Positions 5,994-13,832 are shown, counted from the first letter of the stretch. The stretch is DNA of 22,610 nucleotides from Bacillota bacterium (GCA_023415715.1 JAEZJP010000313.1:1-22610), one strand, 5' to 3'. A program made the numbers and translations. Notes: generated by a model from the letters alone, not told the origin.

Positions 5994-8257
5994 TTCAAAT
6001 GAAACTGATACGACATAACCTTCATCAAAACGAAACCGCCCTTATGGAAACGCTGTTCCATACGGCCAACGGTTACATCGGCGTGCGCAACTGCCTGGAG
6101 GAGGGCGCGCCGGAAGGCGTGACCACCATCCGGGGTACGTACATTAACGCGTACTATGATGTGAAACCCATTGCATACGGGGAAAAGCTGTACGGCTTTC
6201 CCGAAACGCAGCAGACCATCGTTAACGTGACGGATGTACAGATGGTGAAACTGTATCTGGGAGATGAAGCTTTCGAGCTTATCAAAGGCGAAATGATAGC
6301 CCATGACAGGGAACTTGACATGGCTGCGGGTGAGGCGGTACGACGCGTTCACTGGCGCTCGAATACGGGCCGGGATATTGAAATAACCGTCCGCCGCATG
6401 GCATCCTTTTTACAAAAGGAATTGTTCCTTTTGCAATATGAGGTGAAATCCTTAAACTATGAAGGGCCATTGTCTTTCCTGTCGCTGCAGGATGCCAATG
6501 TGTTAAACTTCGCAGATCCCAACGATCCCCGGGTGGCCGCACAGCCTCATGTGCATTTGCAGGCGGAACACACATTTACGGAGGAGTATGTTTCTCTCAT
6601 CGCCTGCCGAACAAAGGCTTCACAGCTTTCGATGGTATCCGCCGTCTGCCATGAGATAACGGGATCATTCGAAGTGAAGCAGGAAATCCTTCCCGGCTGC
6701 GTGAGCACGCAATTTGACTTAAGTATCGCCCCCGGCCAGACCGTGTCGCTTGTGAAGTGGTGCGTATTTACCGATCAGCGCCGCCATGCGGACCCTGTGA
6801 AGGCCGCGATCCAAATCATGAAGTCCGTACGGGAGACAGGACTACAAATCTTGCGGGATAGGCAAAGGGAATACCTGCATTCCTTCTGGTCAAGCGCACG
6901 AGTGGAGATTTTCGGGGACGATGCGCTGCAGCAATGCATGGATTACAGCCTCTATCAGCTTTTGCAGTCCGCCGGCCGGGACGATGTTTCCAACGTGGCT
7001 GCCAAGGGCCTGAGCGGGGAAGGCTATGAAGGCCATTACTTCTGGGACACGGAAATCTATATCTTTCCCTTCTTCCTGCTCACCGACAGGGAGCTGGCAA
7101 AGCGGCTGCTCAAATACCGCTACGGCATCCTGGACAGCGCACGCGCTCATGCCAGGCTGATGGGCCATACAAAAGGCGCGCTGTACCCCTGGCGTACCAT
7201 TACGGGCACGGAATGCTCAGGCTATTTCCCATCCGGCTCTGCCCAGTATCATTTGAGCGGCGACGTAGCCCATTCTTTTATTCAATACTATCTGGCTACA
7301 GATGATGTGGCTTTTATGGCCGAGGCAGGCGCGGAGGTGCTGGTGGAAACGGCCCGGATGTGGCTGGACACGGGCCACATGCAGGATGGAGCCTTCCGCA
7401 TTGACGATGTCACTGGCCCGGACGAGTACACCTGTATCGTGAACAACAACTACTATACCAACGCCGCCGCCAGGGAAAACCTGCTCTATGCGGCGGAGGT
7501 TTGCGATCGCTTGATGCAGGAGGGGTTATTTAAGCCGCTCATGAAGAAGTTGTCCATCACGGGCGGGGAATTGGAGGCCTTCAAAAGGGCAGGGGAGTGC
7601 ATGTACCTTCCCTATGATGAAAGATTGAATGTCCCGGCACAGGACGACAGCTTCCTTACGAAAAAGGTGCTGGATCTTACCCAAATCCCCAGGGACCATT
7701 TCCCGCTTCTGCTTCATTACCATCCCTTGTTCCTGTACCGCCATCAGGTTTGCAAGCAGGCCGATACGGTGCTGGCGCATTTCCTGTTTGAAGACCTTAC
7801 GGATGAACAGGCAATGGCCCGCAGCTATGATTACTACGAGAAAATAACCACCCATGATTCATCCCTGTCGGCCTGTGTTTTCTCCATCATGGCTTCCAGG
7901 CTTGGTGATATGGGAAAGGCGGAGGAATACTTCCGCAGGACTGCTTTCATGGATATCAACAATGAGCACGGCAACACAAAGGACGGGCTACACACCGCAA
8001 ACCTGGGCGGGACATACCTTTCCATTGTGGCAGGTTTTGCCGGCCTGCGCATCAAGAAGGACGGGCTGACGCTGCGCCCCCGCATCCCGGATAAATGGCA
8101 GGGCTACCGCTTCCGCATAAGGTATATGAATAGCCTTCTGGAGTGTGCGGTGGAACAAGGCGTTTGCCGCTTGGCACTCATAGAGGGGCCTGCTCTTAAG
8201 GTCCACGTGCATGACCGTTTGGTCAAAGTGGAAGGTTCTGTGGCAATAGGCATATAG
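5990..8257 (+). CDS. GH65 disaccharide phosphorylase (trehalose/kojibiose-type)
   Basis: A cytoplasmic 755-residue enzyme, the normal length for inverting GH65 phosphorylases, which split an alpha-glucoside with phosphate to beta-glucose 1-phosphate and a free sugar. Visible landmarks: N-terminal beta-sandwich motif ETLFHTANGYIGVRN; WDTE at 352-355 in the (alpha/alpha)6 barrel; catalytic acid Glu479 in GPDEYT; KQAD at 589; and phosphate-site candidates H622-DSSLS and His668 in DGLHTANLGGT. The substrate loop reads YPWRTITGTECSGYFPSG followed by SAQYHLSGD, which from memory is closer to trehalose- or kojibiose-type enzymes than to maltose phosphorylase. Start ATG 5990 overlaps the permease stop (ATGA); ATG 5999 is an alternative. 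Nigerose or glucosyl-rhamnose phosphorylase remain possible. The beta-phosphoglucomutase often found beside GH65 is absent from the window. Confidence 0.93.
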   Translation: MIQMKLIRHNLHQNETALMETLFHTANGYIGVRNCLEEGAPEGVTTIRGTYINAYYDVKPIAYGEKLYGFPETQQTIVNVTDVQMVKLYLGDEAFELIKGEMIAHDRELDMAAGEAVRRVHWRSNTGRDIEITVRRMASFLQKELFLLQYEVKSLNYEGPLSFLSLQDANVLNFADPNDPRVAAQPHVHLQAEHTFTEEYVSLIACRTKASQLSMVSAVCHEITGSFEVKQEILPGCVSTQFDLSIAPGQTVSLVKWCVFTDQRRHADPVKAAIQIMKSVRETGLQILRDRQREYLHSFWSSARVEIFGDDALQQCMDYSLYQLLQSAGRDDVSNVAAKGLSGEGYEGHYFWDTEIYIFPFFLLTDRELAKRLLKYRYGILDSARAHARLMGHTKGALYPWRTITGTECSGYFPSGSAQYHLSGDVAHSFIQYYLATDDVAFMAEAGAEVLVETARMWLDTGHMQDGAFRIDDVTGPDEYTCIVNNNYYTNAAARENLLYAAEVCDRLMQEGLFKPLMKKLSITGGELEAFKRAGECMYLPYDERLNVPAQDDSFLTKKVLDLTQIPRDHFPLLLHYHPLFLYRHQVCKQADTVLAHFLFEDLTDEQAMARSYDYYEKITTHDSSLSACVFSIMASRLGDMGKAEEYFRRTAFMDINNEHGNTKDGLHTANLGGTYLSIVAGFAGLRIKKDGLTLRPRIPDKWQGYRFRIRYMNSLLECAVEQGVCRLALIEGPALKVHVHDRLVKVEGSVAIGI

Positions 8258-8283
8258 CCAGTCTATTACAAAGCTGCATACGG

Positions 8284-8312
8284 TTGACAGCGTTCATCTC
8301 CCGGCGTATGAT
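8284..8312 (+). promoter_or_regulatory. Sigma-A-type promoter of the PHP gene
   Basis: TTGACA (8284-8289), a 17-base spacer and TATGAT (8307-8312) give a near-consensus housekeeping promoter. Predicted start near 8319 leaves a leader of about 35 bases with AGGGGAGG, so the PHP gene can be expressed without the sugar operon. Confidence 0.75.
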
Positions 8313-8353
8313 GCGGAGTAAGGATGGTTTTTACAGGGGAGGTTTTATGTTCC

Positions 8354-9193
8354 ATGTATGCCGACTTGCATCTGCATTCCACCTATTCCGACGGGACGGA
8401 TACGCCACGGGAGCTGTTCCATTTGGCCAAGGAGAATAGCCTGCATGTGATCGCCATCGCCGATCATGATTCCGTCCGCGGCGTGCAGGCCGCCATAGGC
8501 GAAGGGCTGCCCGGCAATGTTCTGTTGATACCCGCCATTGAGGTATCCACCATTGTAAACCGCAGGCTTTTGCATATGCTTGGATACTATATCGATGTAT
8601 ACAGCAGTGCGTTGGCCCGTTTTATCGTTAAGATATCCGAAGACAAAACGGAAAACACCAGAATCAATTTCGAGGCCATTAAGGCAATGGGCCTGGTCGA
8701 CTATGATTGGAACCGGGTTGTGCAGCTCCATCCGGACCAGCCGCGCATATCCGGCGTGCACGTAGTGGCCGCCATGGAACATGATGGGGTGGAAGCCAAA
8801 GGCATGACGCTTCGGGAAATGTTCCGCACCTATTTCCTTCCCACAGGCTCCGGGTTCATAGAGTCGGAGAAGATGACTGCCCATGACGCGATCCGGATCA
8901 TCAAGGAAGCGGGAGGCATCCCTGTCATCGCGCACCCCAAGAGCATCGGCAATGACATCGTGGTGGAGGAGCTCATCCGGGCCGGCGTGGAAGGGCTTGA
9001 AATATTCCATCCCAGCCATACGCCGGAGGAATCCGAAAAATACGAATCCATGGCAAAAGCCCACAAGCTGCTGATGACAGGCGGGTCCGATTGGCATGGC
9101 GGGAACAACTCCCCGGATGTAACGCATATGGGATGTGTAGGCTTGCCGCATGACGGGTATGCGATTTTCGACAGGATTAGGGCTTATCAATAA
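8354..9193 (+). CDS. PHP-domain metal-dependent phosphoesterase
   Basis: A 279-residue cytoplasmic protein of the PHP family (YciV/TrpH-like), enzymes that use two or three metal ions to hydrolyse phosphate esters such as 3',5'-nucleotide bisphosphates or short oligonucleotides. Metal ligands are visible: H6 and H8 in DLHLHSTYSDG, D37-H38-D39 in IADHDS, a glutamate in PAIEVS, the histidine of IAHPKS, and the DWHG motif near the end. I chose ATG 8354 because the protein should open with MYADLHLHST and AGGGGAGG ends 11 bases upstream; an in-frame ATG at 8324 falls almost at the predicted transcription start. It follows GH65 by about 96 bases but has its own promoter. A role in sugar phosphate metabolism is only a guess from position. 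Confidence 0.9.
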   Translation: MYADLHLHSTYSDGTDTPRELFHLAKENSLHVIAIADHDSVRGVQAAIGEGLPGNVLLIPAIEVSTIVNRRLLHMLGYYIDVYSSALARFIVKISEDKTENTRINFEAIKAMGLVDYDWNRVVQLHPDQPRISGVHVVAAMEHDGVEAKGMTLREMFRTYFLPTGSGFIESEKMTAHDAIRIIKEAGGIPVIAHPKSIGNDIVVEELIRAGVEGLEIFHPSHTPEESEKYESMAKAHKLLMTGGSDWHGGNNSPDVTHMGCVGLPHDGYAIFDRIRAYQ

Positions 9194-9237
9194 AGCGTCG
9201 ATGGCGATACACTTTGATGGCGAGACCAACCCTGCAG

Positions 9238-9314
9238 ACTGTCATCCCTCGCTGCGCGAAGGATATTGGACTTTCATGCTGTTAAAAGATCCTTCGCTGC
9301 GCTAGGATGACAGT
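9238..9314. repeat. Long palindromic intergenic repeat (TGTCATCC...GGATGACA type)
   Basis: Left arm ACTGTCATCC at 9238-9247 with CGAAGGAT at 9257-9264 is mirrored by ATCCTTCG at 9289-9296 and GGATGACAGT at 9305-9314. The intervening CGCTGCG-like cores are not fully matched, and a 24-base loop separates the arms. Motifs of the form TGTCATCC-TGAGCGAAGCG-AAGGATC are, from memory, widespread repeated palindromes in bacterial genomes. It sits after the PHP gene and could form a large hairpin, but there is no T-run, so it is not a classic terminator. Confidence 0.65.
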
Positions 9315-9431
9315 AAGCGGAGTTTTCGTGTATTCTATGTGCTGGTATCCATCGGTGCATTTATGTTTTGGAATAATGTAAGCTCAAAGATAATATTGGT
9401 ATGGAAGCAGTATGATCCTGATGGCATAAAT

Positions 9432-9468
9432 AAAAAACGCACGACCGAAAAGCCGTGCGTTTTTTTTT
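9432..9468. terminator. Bidirectional intrinsic terminator
   Basis: Stem CGCACG / CGTGCG (9438-9443, 9454-9459) is flanked by six A on the left and nine T on the right, so it works on both strands. On the minus strand it follows the secreted-protein stop by only about a dozen bases; on the plus strand it would stop read-through from the PHP gene. Confidence 0.88.
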
Positions 9469-9479
9469 GCTTTGGGGCT

Positions 9480-10436
9480 CTAAAAGCTGCTCCAATCTTC
9501 ACCTTGCGATCCGACGTTGCCATCGGTTACGCCGCCTAGAGTTAATGTGTATTGATACCCCGAATCCAATGTAATGCTGTCGGTGCCGCTTTCGTCAAAT
9601 GTCAATATGCTGTAGAAGGCATCGTAACCGTTGCCAAACGCTTCTTCGGGGCCATACCATGAGGTTCCGGCACCAACCTTCATTCTATAGGTGCCTGCAG
9701 GCAGCCTCACTGATGCGGATTTGGAGCTTGCAATGAACACCGTGGACACAAGCACATTATCTGGTGTATAAATTTTGATATACGTCGCCTGACCGTCGCC
9801 CACCACACCTTTGATAGTTAACCTTGTTTTGGTGGATTTGTAGTCCGGATTACGGTATACCTGCCCGTTTTTCGGCCATTTTTGGACGCATTTTTCCGCC
9901 CGTTCAGCGCTGTCCAGATAGCTTATAGCCTGATACATGCCCTGCGCGGTATAGAAACGGCCGTTTTTGAAGCATACCGCGGCTTCCAGATAATCCAACT
10001 GCTCCATCGGGAACACTTCTTCCAGGATGCTCCTTGCCACAGCTACATCCTGCATAAAAAGCGCGCAAACAAGCAGCTGCTTGTAGCTGTCCAAATTCAC
10101 GGTCTTTTCCTTTGTAAGGCCGAATGCCTCCTGCGCCTTGTTCAGCGCGGAGATGGTCTTGCCGGAGACGGTGCCATTTACGGTAGTCTTTTCACCCAAT
10201 TGCACAATCAACTGTTGCAAGCCTTTGGCAGCGCTCTTTTTTACGCCGCTTTTGAAAATGCTGCCGTCCTTCAGGAACTGATAGGCCTCACTATACAGCT
10301 CGCTTCCCAGCGCATTCAGAACCTGCTGGTATACTTCCTCGTCCTGGATGGTTGGTTCTGGTGTTGCCTCAGCCAGCGCGCCGGATGTGCAAAGGAGAAG
10401 AAATGCCAAAAGAAAACTTAAGAACCGCTTCGTCAT
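9480..10436 (-). CDS. Secreted protein: PG-binding-like segment, TPR-like repeat, beta-sandwich
   Basis: I do not recognise a named family. The 318-residue protein has a signal peptide (1-22, ending SGALA before EATPEP). Residues ~72-122 resemble a degenerate peptidoglycan-binding domain (GLQQLIVQLG, VNGTVSGKTISALNKAQEAFG, then a second V-D-Y-LL strand), suggesting cell-wall contact. Residues ~150-185 look like one TPR-type unit (CFKNGRFYTAQGMYQAIS, DSAERAEKC). The C-terminal ~115 residues are beta-rich, with VRLPAGTYRMKVGAGTSWYG and a GN-x-GS end, similar to beta-sandwich tails I have seen in many secreted Clostridia proteins. ATG 10436 is preferred because CGGAGGCGG lies just upstream; a GTG/ATG at 10457 would precede that site. 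Alone in its transcription unit, it is bounded by a terminator downstream. Confidence 0.85.
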   Translation of the reverse strand: MTKRFLSFLLAFLLLCTSGALAEATPEPTIQDEEVYQQVLNALGSELYSEAYQFLKDGSIFKSGVKKSAAKGLQQLIVQLGEKTTVNGTVSGKTISALNKAQEAFGLTKEKTVNLDSYKQLLVCALFMQDVAVARSILEEVFPMEQLDYLEAAVCFKNGRFYTAQGMYQAISYLDSAERAEKCVQKWPKNGQVYRNPDYKSTKTRLTIKGVVGDGQATYIKIYTPDNVLVSTVFIASSKSASVRLPAGTYRMKVGAGTSWYGPEEAFGNGYDAFYSILTFDESGTDSITLDSGYQYTLTLGGVTDGNVGSQGEDWSSF

Positions 10437-10536
10437 GATTTGCCGCCTCCGCTCCATACTCTGTTCCGGGAACTGAATAACAAACTGCTTTCATTATCAG
10501 AAAATGTTATTCGTTTCACGGGCCACCTTTTCATGC

Positions 10537-10545
10537 ATTATAGCA
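10537..10545 (-). promoter_or_regulatory. Extended -10 promoter of the secreted-protein gene
   Basis: The minus strand reads TGCTATAAT, an extended -10 with perfect TATAAT; no -35 match is present (ACCAAA at 17 bases). Predicted start near 10530 leaves a leader of about 94 bases. Confidence 0.5.
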
Positions 10546-10645
10546 TATGAAAAACCTGTTTTGGTATATATTTGGAGCTTGTGGAACGATAAATTTAAAT
10601 GTGCCGCGAATGCAGAAAAAATCAACAGAATCGGGAGAATGAAGT

Positions 10646-10684
10646 AAAAAAGTATGGCGCCCTGCATGATGCTGCCTGGCGCCA
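10646..10684 (-). terminator. Probable terminator of the aldo/keto reductase gene
   Basis: On the minus strand TGGCGCC and GGCGCCA pair across a 16-base loop, followed after three bases by six T. It lies 34 bases past the reductase stop. The gap between stem and T-run makes it slightly less than ideal. Confidence 0.65.
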
Positions 10685-10717
10685 GACGTTTCACATGGAA
10701 GAATTTGTTCGAACGTA

Positions 10718-11857
10718 TCAGATGCTTTCGTAATCCGTCCTGATCTCCTTCAGGTATTGTATGATGGGCAGGTGCTGGGGGCAGGCTTTTTGGCAAAGGC
10801 CGCAGGCAACGCACTGATCCGCGGCTTTGCTTTCCTCCTTCAGGGAGCGGTAACGGTTAAAGAATTCCGGCTTCGTGTCCAGCATGGCGGCATTGTCGTA
10901 TCCCCTGAAAATGCTGGGGATCGCCACGTTTTTGGGGCAGGGCTGGCAGTAGTTGCAGCCGGTGCAGCTTGTTTTGATGCGGCTCAAATAAGCATCCTTC
11001 ACTTTGGCAAAGAGGGCTTCCTCCTCACGGGTTACAACTCCTATGGCTGCGCTTTCAAAAATGCGCAGATTGTCTTTCACCTGGTCCATGGTGCTCATGC
11101 CGCTCAATATGGTCATGACCTCCGGCATGTTGTACAAATAGCGAAAGGCCCATTCCACGCTGCTGCGGCGCACGGGGAAGCTGTCATACAGTTCCTTTAC
11201 CTCTTTTGGCGGTGTTGCCAGAGCGCCACCACGGAGCGGTTCCATCACAACGATGCCAACGCCCTTTTTCGCAGCATAGCGCATGCCATCAAGCCCGGCC
11301 TGGTATTCCCCATCCAGCAGGTTCAACTGTATTTGAGCCATCTTCCAGGGGTAATCGTCAATGATTTTGGGGAACAGCGCACCGTCGTCATGGAAGGAGA
11401 AGGAGGGATAGCGGATCTTCCCACTGGCCACAGCCTTGTCCAAAAAGCCGGGATAATCCAGCTTTTGCATGGTTTCAAAAGTGTTTTTGTTCAGGGCGTG
11501 GAGCAGATAAAAGTCCACATGATCCGTTTTCAGCTTTTTTAGCTGCTCGTCCAGGAACTTATCCATGTCCTCCCGCTTTTTAACAAGCCAGGTAGGCAGT
11601 TTGGTGGCGAGCACCACTTTGTTGCGGTAGCCATTTTGCAGCGCCTCACCCATTACCAGTTCGCTTTCGCCGCCGTGATACGGATAAGCCGTATCCATAT
11701 AATTTACGCCTTGATCAATGGCGTGGCGGATCATCGCCACGGCTTCCTCCCTGTCGATAACACGCTTGGAGTCTGCTTCTTTCGTTGGCAGCCGCATAGC
11801 GCCAAACCCTAGCCGAGATACAGAAATATTAAGGTCGCGAAACGGAATCTTCTGCAT
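10718..11857 (-). CDS. Aldo/keto reductase with C-terminal 2x[4Fe-4S] ferredoxin domain
   Basis: A 379-residue cytoplasmic oxidoreductase. The TIM-barrel part has the AKR tetrad in place: D55 and Y60 in MDTAYPYHGGE, K86 in LATKLP and H120 in DFYLLHAL. The C-terminal ~85 residues hold two cysteine clusters, C298-x2-C-x2-C-x2-CP and C349-x2-C-x2-C-x3-CP, a ferredoxin-type pair of iron-sulfur sites, as in the 'predicted oxidoreductase of the aldo/keto reductase family' common in anaerobes. Such enzymes likely link aldehyde or ketone reduction to ferredoxin-type electron flow; the substrate is unknown. ATG 11857 follows AAAGGGG by seven bases; the in-frame TTG 11875 lies upstream of that site. 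It appears to be monocistronic, with its own promoter and terminator. Confidence 0.93.
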   Translation of the reverse strand: MQKIPFRDLNISVSRLGFGAMRLPTKEADSKRVIDREEAVAMIRHAIDQGVNYMDTAYPYHGGESELVMGEALQNGYRNKVVLATKLPTWLVKKREDMDKFLDEQLKKLKTDHVDFYLLHALNKNTFETMQKLDYPGFLDKAVASGKIRYPSFSFHDDGALFPKIIDDYPWKMAQIQLNLLDGEYQAGLDGMRYAAKKGVGIVVMEPLRGGALATPPKEVKELYDSFPVRRSSVEWAFRYLYNMPEVMTILSGMSTMDQVKDNLRIFESAAIGVVTREEEALFAKVKDAYLSRIKTSCTGCNYCQPCPKNVAIPSIFRGYDNAAMLDTKPEFFNRYRSLKEESKAADQCVACGLCQKACPQHLPIIQYLKEIRTDYESI

Positions 11858-11887
11858 TGTGTGTCCCCTTTCCAAGAAATCGATTAC

Positions 11888-11916
11888 AGTTTAACACACA
11901 AAATGCCATATGAAAA
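11888..11916 (-). promoter_or_regulatory. Possible promoter of the aldo/keto reductase gene
   Basis: On the minus strand TTTTCA, a 17-base spacer and TGT-TAAACT (extended -10) lie about 30 bases before ATG 11857. Both hexamers match consensus at four of six positions. Confidence 0.4.
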
Positions 11917-11955
11917 GGCTGAATTGCAGGTCAGGCTGTTTTTTGTAGGAACTGC

Positions 11956-11984
11956 TTGACATGGGGCAAGGCAGCCTGTATAAT
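11956..11984 (+). promoter_or_regulatory. Consensus promoter of tRNA-Ser
   Basis: TTGACA (11956-11961) and TATAAT (11979-11984) are both perfect and are separated by the ideal 17 bases. Start of transcription is predicted near 11991, about 23 bases before the tRNA, matching the strong constitutive expression expected of a tRNA. Confidence 0.92.
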
Positions 11985-12013
11985 ACTGTTCGTTGACGGT
12001 TGAGCCAAGCTAT

Positions 12014-12104
12014 GGAGAGTTGGCTGAGTGGTCTAAGGCGCACGACTGGAAATCGTGTGTGGGCTTATACCCCACCTAGGGTTCAAATCCCTAACTCTCC
12101 GCCA
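12014..12104 (+). tRNA. tRNA-Ser (anticodon GGA)
   Basis: A 91-base class II tRNA. The acceptor stem GGAGAGT pairs with ACTCTCC, followed by G and an encoded CCA (12102-12104). The anticodon stem CACGA/TCGTG encloses CTGGAAA, with anticodon GGA at 12048-12050, reading UCC/UCU serine codons. The long variable arm (TGTGGGCTTATACCCCAC) is the serine hallmark, and GGTTCAAAT is the T loop. It has its own promoter and terminator. Confidence 0.97.
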
Positions 12105-12105
12105 G

Positions 12106-12138
12106 AAACCCCTTGAGAAATCAGGGGGTTTTGTTTTT
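12106..12138 (+). terminator. Intrinsic terminator of tRNA-Ser
   Basis: An 11-base stem AAACCCCTTGA / TCAGGGGGTTT with a GAAA tetraloop (one G-T wobble) is followed by TGTTTTT. It begins one base after the encoded CCA. Confidence 0.92.
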
Positions 12139-12166
12139 ATTTATAACGATATTTTGACCTGCATTG

Positions 12167-12195
12167 TTGCGCCTGATACCATTGTTTGGTATACT
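12167..12195 (+). promoter_or_regulatory. Possible extended -10 promoter of the small lipoprotein gene
   Basis: TGG-TATACT at 12187-12195 is an extended -10; a weak TTGCGC sits at 17 bases upstream (12167-12172). The lipoprotein ATG follows about 55 bases later. Confidence 0.45.
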
Positions 12196-12250
12196 TATTT
12201 GGGATTTGATACATTTATACATGTTATATCGTTTGATTAGGAGAAGGAAA

Positions 12251-12616
12251 ATGAGAAAAGTGCTCTTTGTTATATCTTTATGTCTGATGCTGTGCTTGAG
12301 CGGCTGTCAGCAGGCCACCTTTGACGGAAGCAGGACAAGCAATGAAGATCAGTATATCATCGAGTATAGGGTTCTGAATAAAACGGATTCTGCCGAATTG
12401 CAATTTGATGAAGGGGATGTTGTTGATGTGGAAATTTTCAGCAACTCCGGGAAAGTTGATGTGCTGGTAAAGAATAGTGATGGCACTGAAATCTATAGGG
12501 GAAATGATGCTAAAACCGGAAGTTTCAAATTGAACATTACCAAGGCAGGTACTTATACAATTACTGTATCAGGGGACAATGCCAACGGGAGCGTGCGTGT
12601 CATAAAGGAAAAATGA
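12251..12616 (+). CDS. Small lipoprotein of unknown function
   Basis: The 121-residue product has a lipoprotein signal: MRK, a hydrophobic core, and the lipobox LSGC with the modified cysteine at residue 19. The mature part is short and beta-rich; alternating hydrophobic residues and the ends TGSFKLNITKAGTYTITVSG and GSVRVIKEK suggest one immunoglobulin-like or jelly-roll beta-sandwich exposed on the cell surface. I do not recognise a named family. ATG 12251 follows AGGAGAAGG at good spacing; the longer frame from 12164 lacks a ribosome binding site and would hide the signal peptide. It stands alone after the tRNA and converges with the AT-rich peptidase gene. Confidence 0.85.
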   Translation: MRKVLFVISLCLMLCLSGCQQATFDGSRTSNEDQYIIEYRVLNKTDSAELQFDEGDVVDVEIFSNSGKVDVLVKNSDGTEIYRGNDAKTGSFKLNITKAGTYTITVSGDNANGSVRVIKEK

Positions 12617-12656
12617 TCTAGCGTACTCACCTGTAGTGCACGCTCACAGAATACCT

Positions 12657-13832
12657 CTAACACAACATACTGTAATCTGTGATTGTAAGGCCTCTTTTGA
12701 TTATTTCAGGAATCTCATTCCCTATCTTGTTGCTTAATGAGGATAAAAGATTATCAGTTGTTTTATCTTCAAGCTCAAGAAAATTTCTTAATATCAATAT
12801 TATACATTCCTTCCCGTAATGTTTAAATAACTCATAAAACATTATTGTTCCTCGCTCATGAACACCAGAGGTAGGCCTGCTTCCATCGATAGTCTTTATT
12901 GGCGGAGCTTTAGCAAAACTCTCTTTAGGCCATTTTAAGATATCTGAAAACAGGTCATTATTGCCGCAATGAAGCGCATAGAGTAACGAAGCCCACGTTG
13001 CACCTGTTTCATTTAACCAATCTTCCCATGAATCGACATTGGCTCCTGAAAACCAGTTGTGTCCTAACTCATGTGCTAAAAGAGAGGCTACATCAATTTG
13101 CATTTGTCTTTCATCATCTAAATGGTAATCAAATCGTTCGCAAACCACTAATTCCTTCCTAAAGTAGGCTCCGCCCCCACTTTTCCCTAAAGAAACAACA
13201 TCAAATTTGCTTAATTCTCTTTTTCCAAATAATTGGCTATAGTATTGAATAATATCTTTATAATACAGAGTAAGATAATTTGCTATTCTGTTTTCTTTTT
13301 CGTTAATGTAGTAAAAAGTAAAATTTCCTATTTGTGTTTCATAATAGCAACCACTTTTTAGCGCTATTATATTACCCCTATCATGCTCATTATCTCCATA
13401 TTTCCATTCTTTCTTCAAATCATCATACTGAGCATTGAGAACAAAATAGTTATCCATATTTTGTAGTAATACATTAATGCTTAGTACCTCACTAGTTTCT
13501 TGAGGAAACCAAGCTGAATATGAACTTAAAGCAATTCTAGTTTCCTCAACAATATTTGCCCAACCACAAATTTTACCGTGATAGGATATCGCTAGATACA
13601 TAGTGGGTGCTTTTATAGACACCATTATCTCTTGAGATAATGCTCGAAAGGTTGGATTCCATTCACGCGATTTCGAATATGTGCACTCCGAATCTGAAAT
13701 AATTGAGTCAATGTTTAGCAGAGAATTGATTGAAAAAGTAAAACTACTTATTGGTTTGGCAAATCTTATTTCGCATATTACGAATATTTCATCTCCATCG
13801 CATTTCAATATAATACCAGCTCTGTCTTCCAT
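12657..13832 (-). CDS. Variant M1-like zinc metallopeptidase
   Basis: The 391-residue protein carries a gluzincin zinc site: H254-E255-L-G-H258 and the third ligand E275 in WEDWLNETGATW, which matches the LWLNEGFATW block of M1 aminopeptidases. The gap from the second histidine to the glutamate is 16 residues, against 18 in classical M1. The exopeptidase motif GAMEN is replaced by a GKSGGGAYFRKE stretch, and the YxKG catalytic tyrosine region reads VHERGTIMF with histidine 325 in its place. There is no signal peptide or membrane span, so it should be cytoplasmic. ATG 13832 follows GGAGGT by six bases. The gene is clearly more AT-rich than its neighbours (one 60-base line has 13 G/C), suggesting transfer. 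It may be an active peptidase with changed specificity or a weakened one. Confidence 0.85.
   Translation of the reverse strand: MEDRAGIILKCDGDEIFVICEIRFAKPISSFTFSINSLLNIDSIISDSECTYSKSREWNPTFRALSQEIMVSIKAPTMYLAISYHGKICGWANIVEETRIALSSYSAWFPQETSEVLSINVLLQNMDNYFVLNAQYDDLKKEWKYGDNEHDRGNIIALKSGCYYETQIGNFTFYYINEKENRIANYLTLYYKDIIQYYSQLFGKRELSKFDVVSLGKSGGGAYFRKELVVCERFDYHLDDERQMQIDVASLLAHELGHNWFSGANVDSWEDWLNETGATWASLLYALHCGNNDLFSDILKWPKESFAKAPPIKTIDGSRPTSGVHERGTIMFYELFKHYGKECIILILRNFLELEDKTTDNLLSSLSNKIGNEIPEIIKRGLTITDYSMLC

Noticed and set aside
8345..9229. Minus-strand open frame of 294 codons opposite the PHP gene
   Set aside because: Antisense shadow; the plus strand carries all PHP metal motifs.
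9339..9539. Plus-strand open frame running through the bidirectional terminator
   Set aside because: It lacks a ribosome binding site, crosses the terminator hairpin and overlaps the end of the secreted-protein gene.
10757..11542. Plus-strand open frame of 261 codons opposite the aldo/keto reductase
   Set aside because: Antisense shadow; the minus-strand product has the full AKR tetrad and both iron-sulfur motifs.
12618..12655. Imperfect inverted repeat AGCGTACT...AGTGCACGCT between convergent genes
   Set aside because: A two-base bulge and no T-run; may assist termination but is not a supported terminator.
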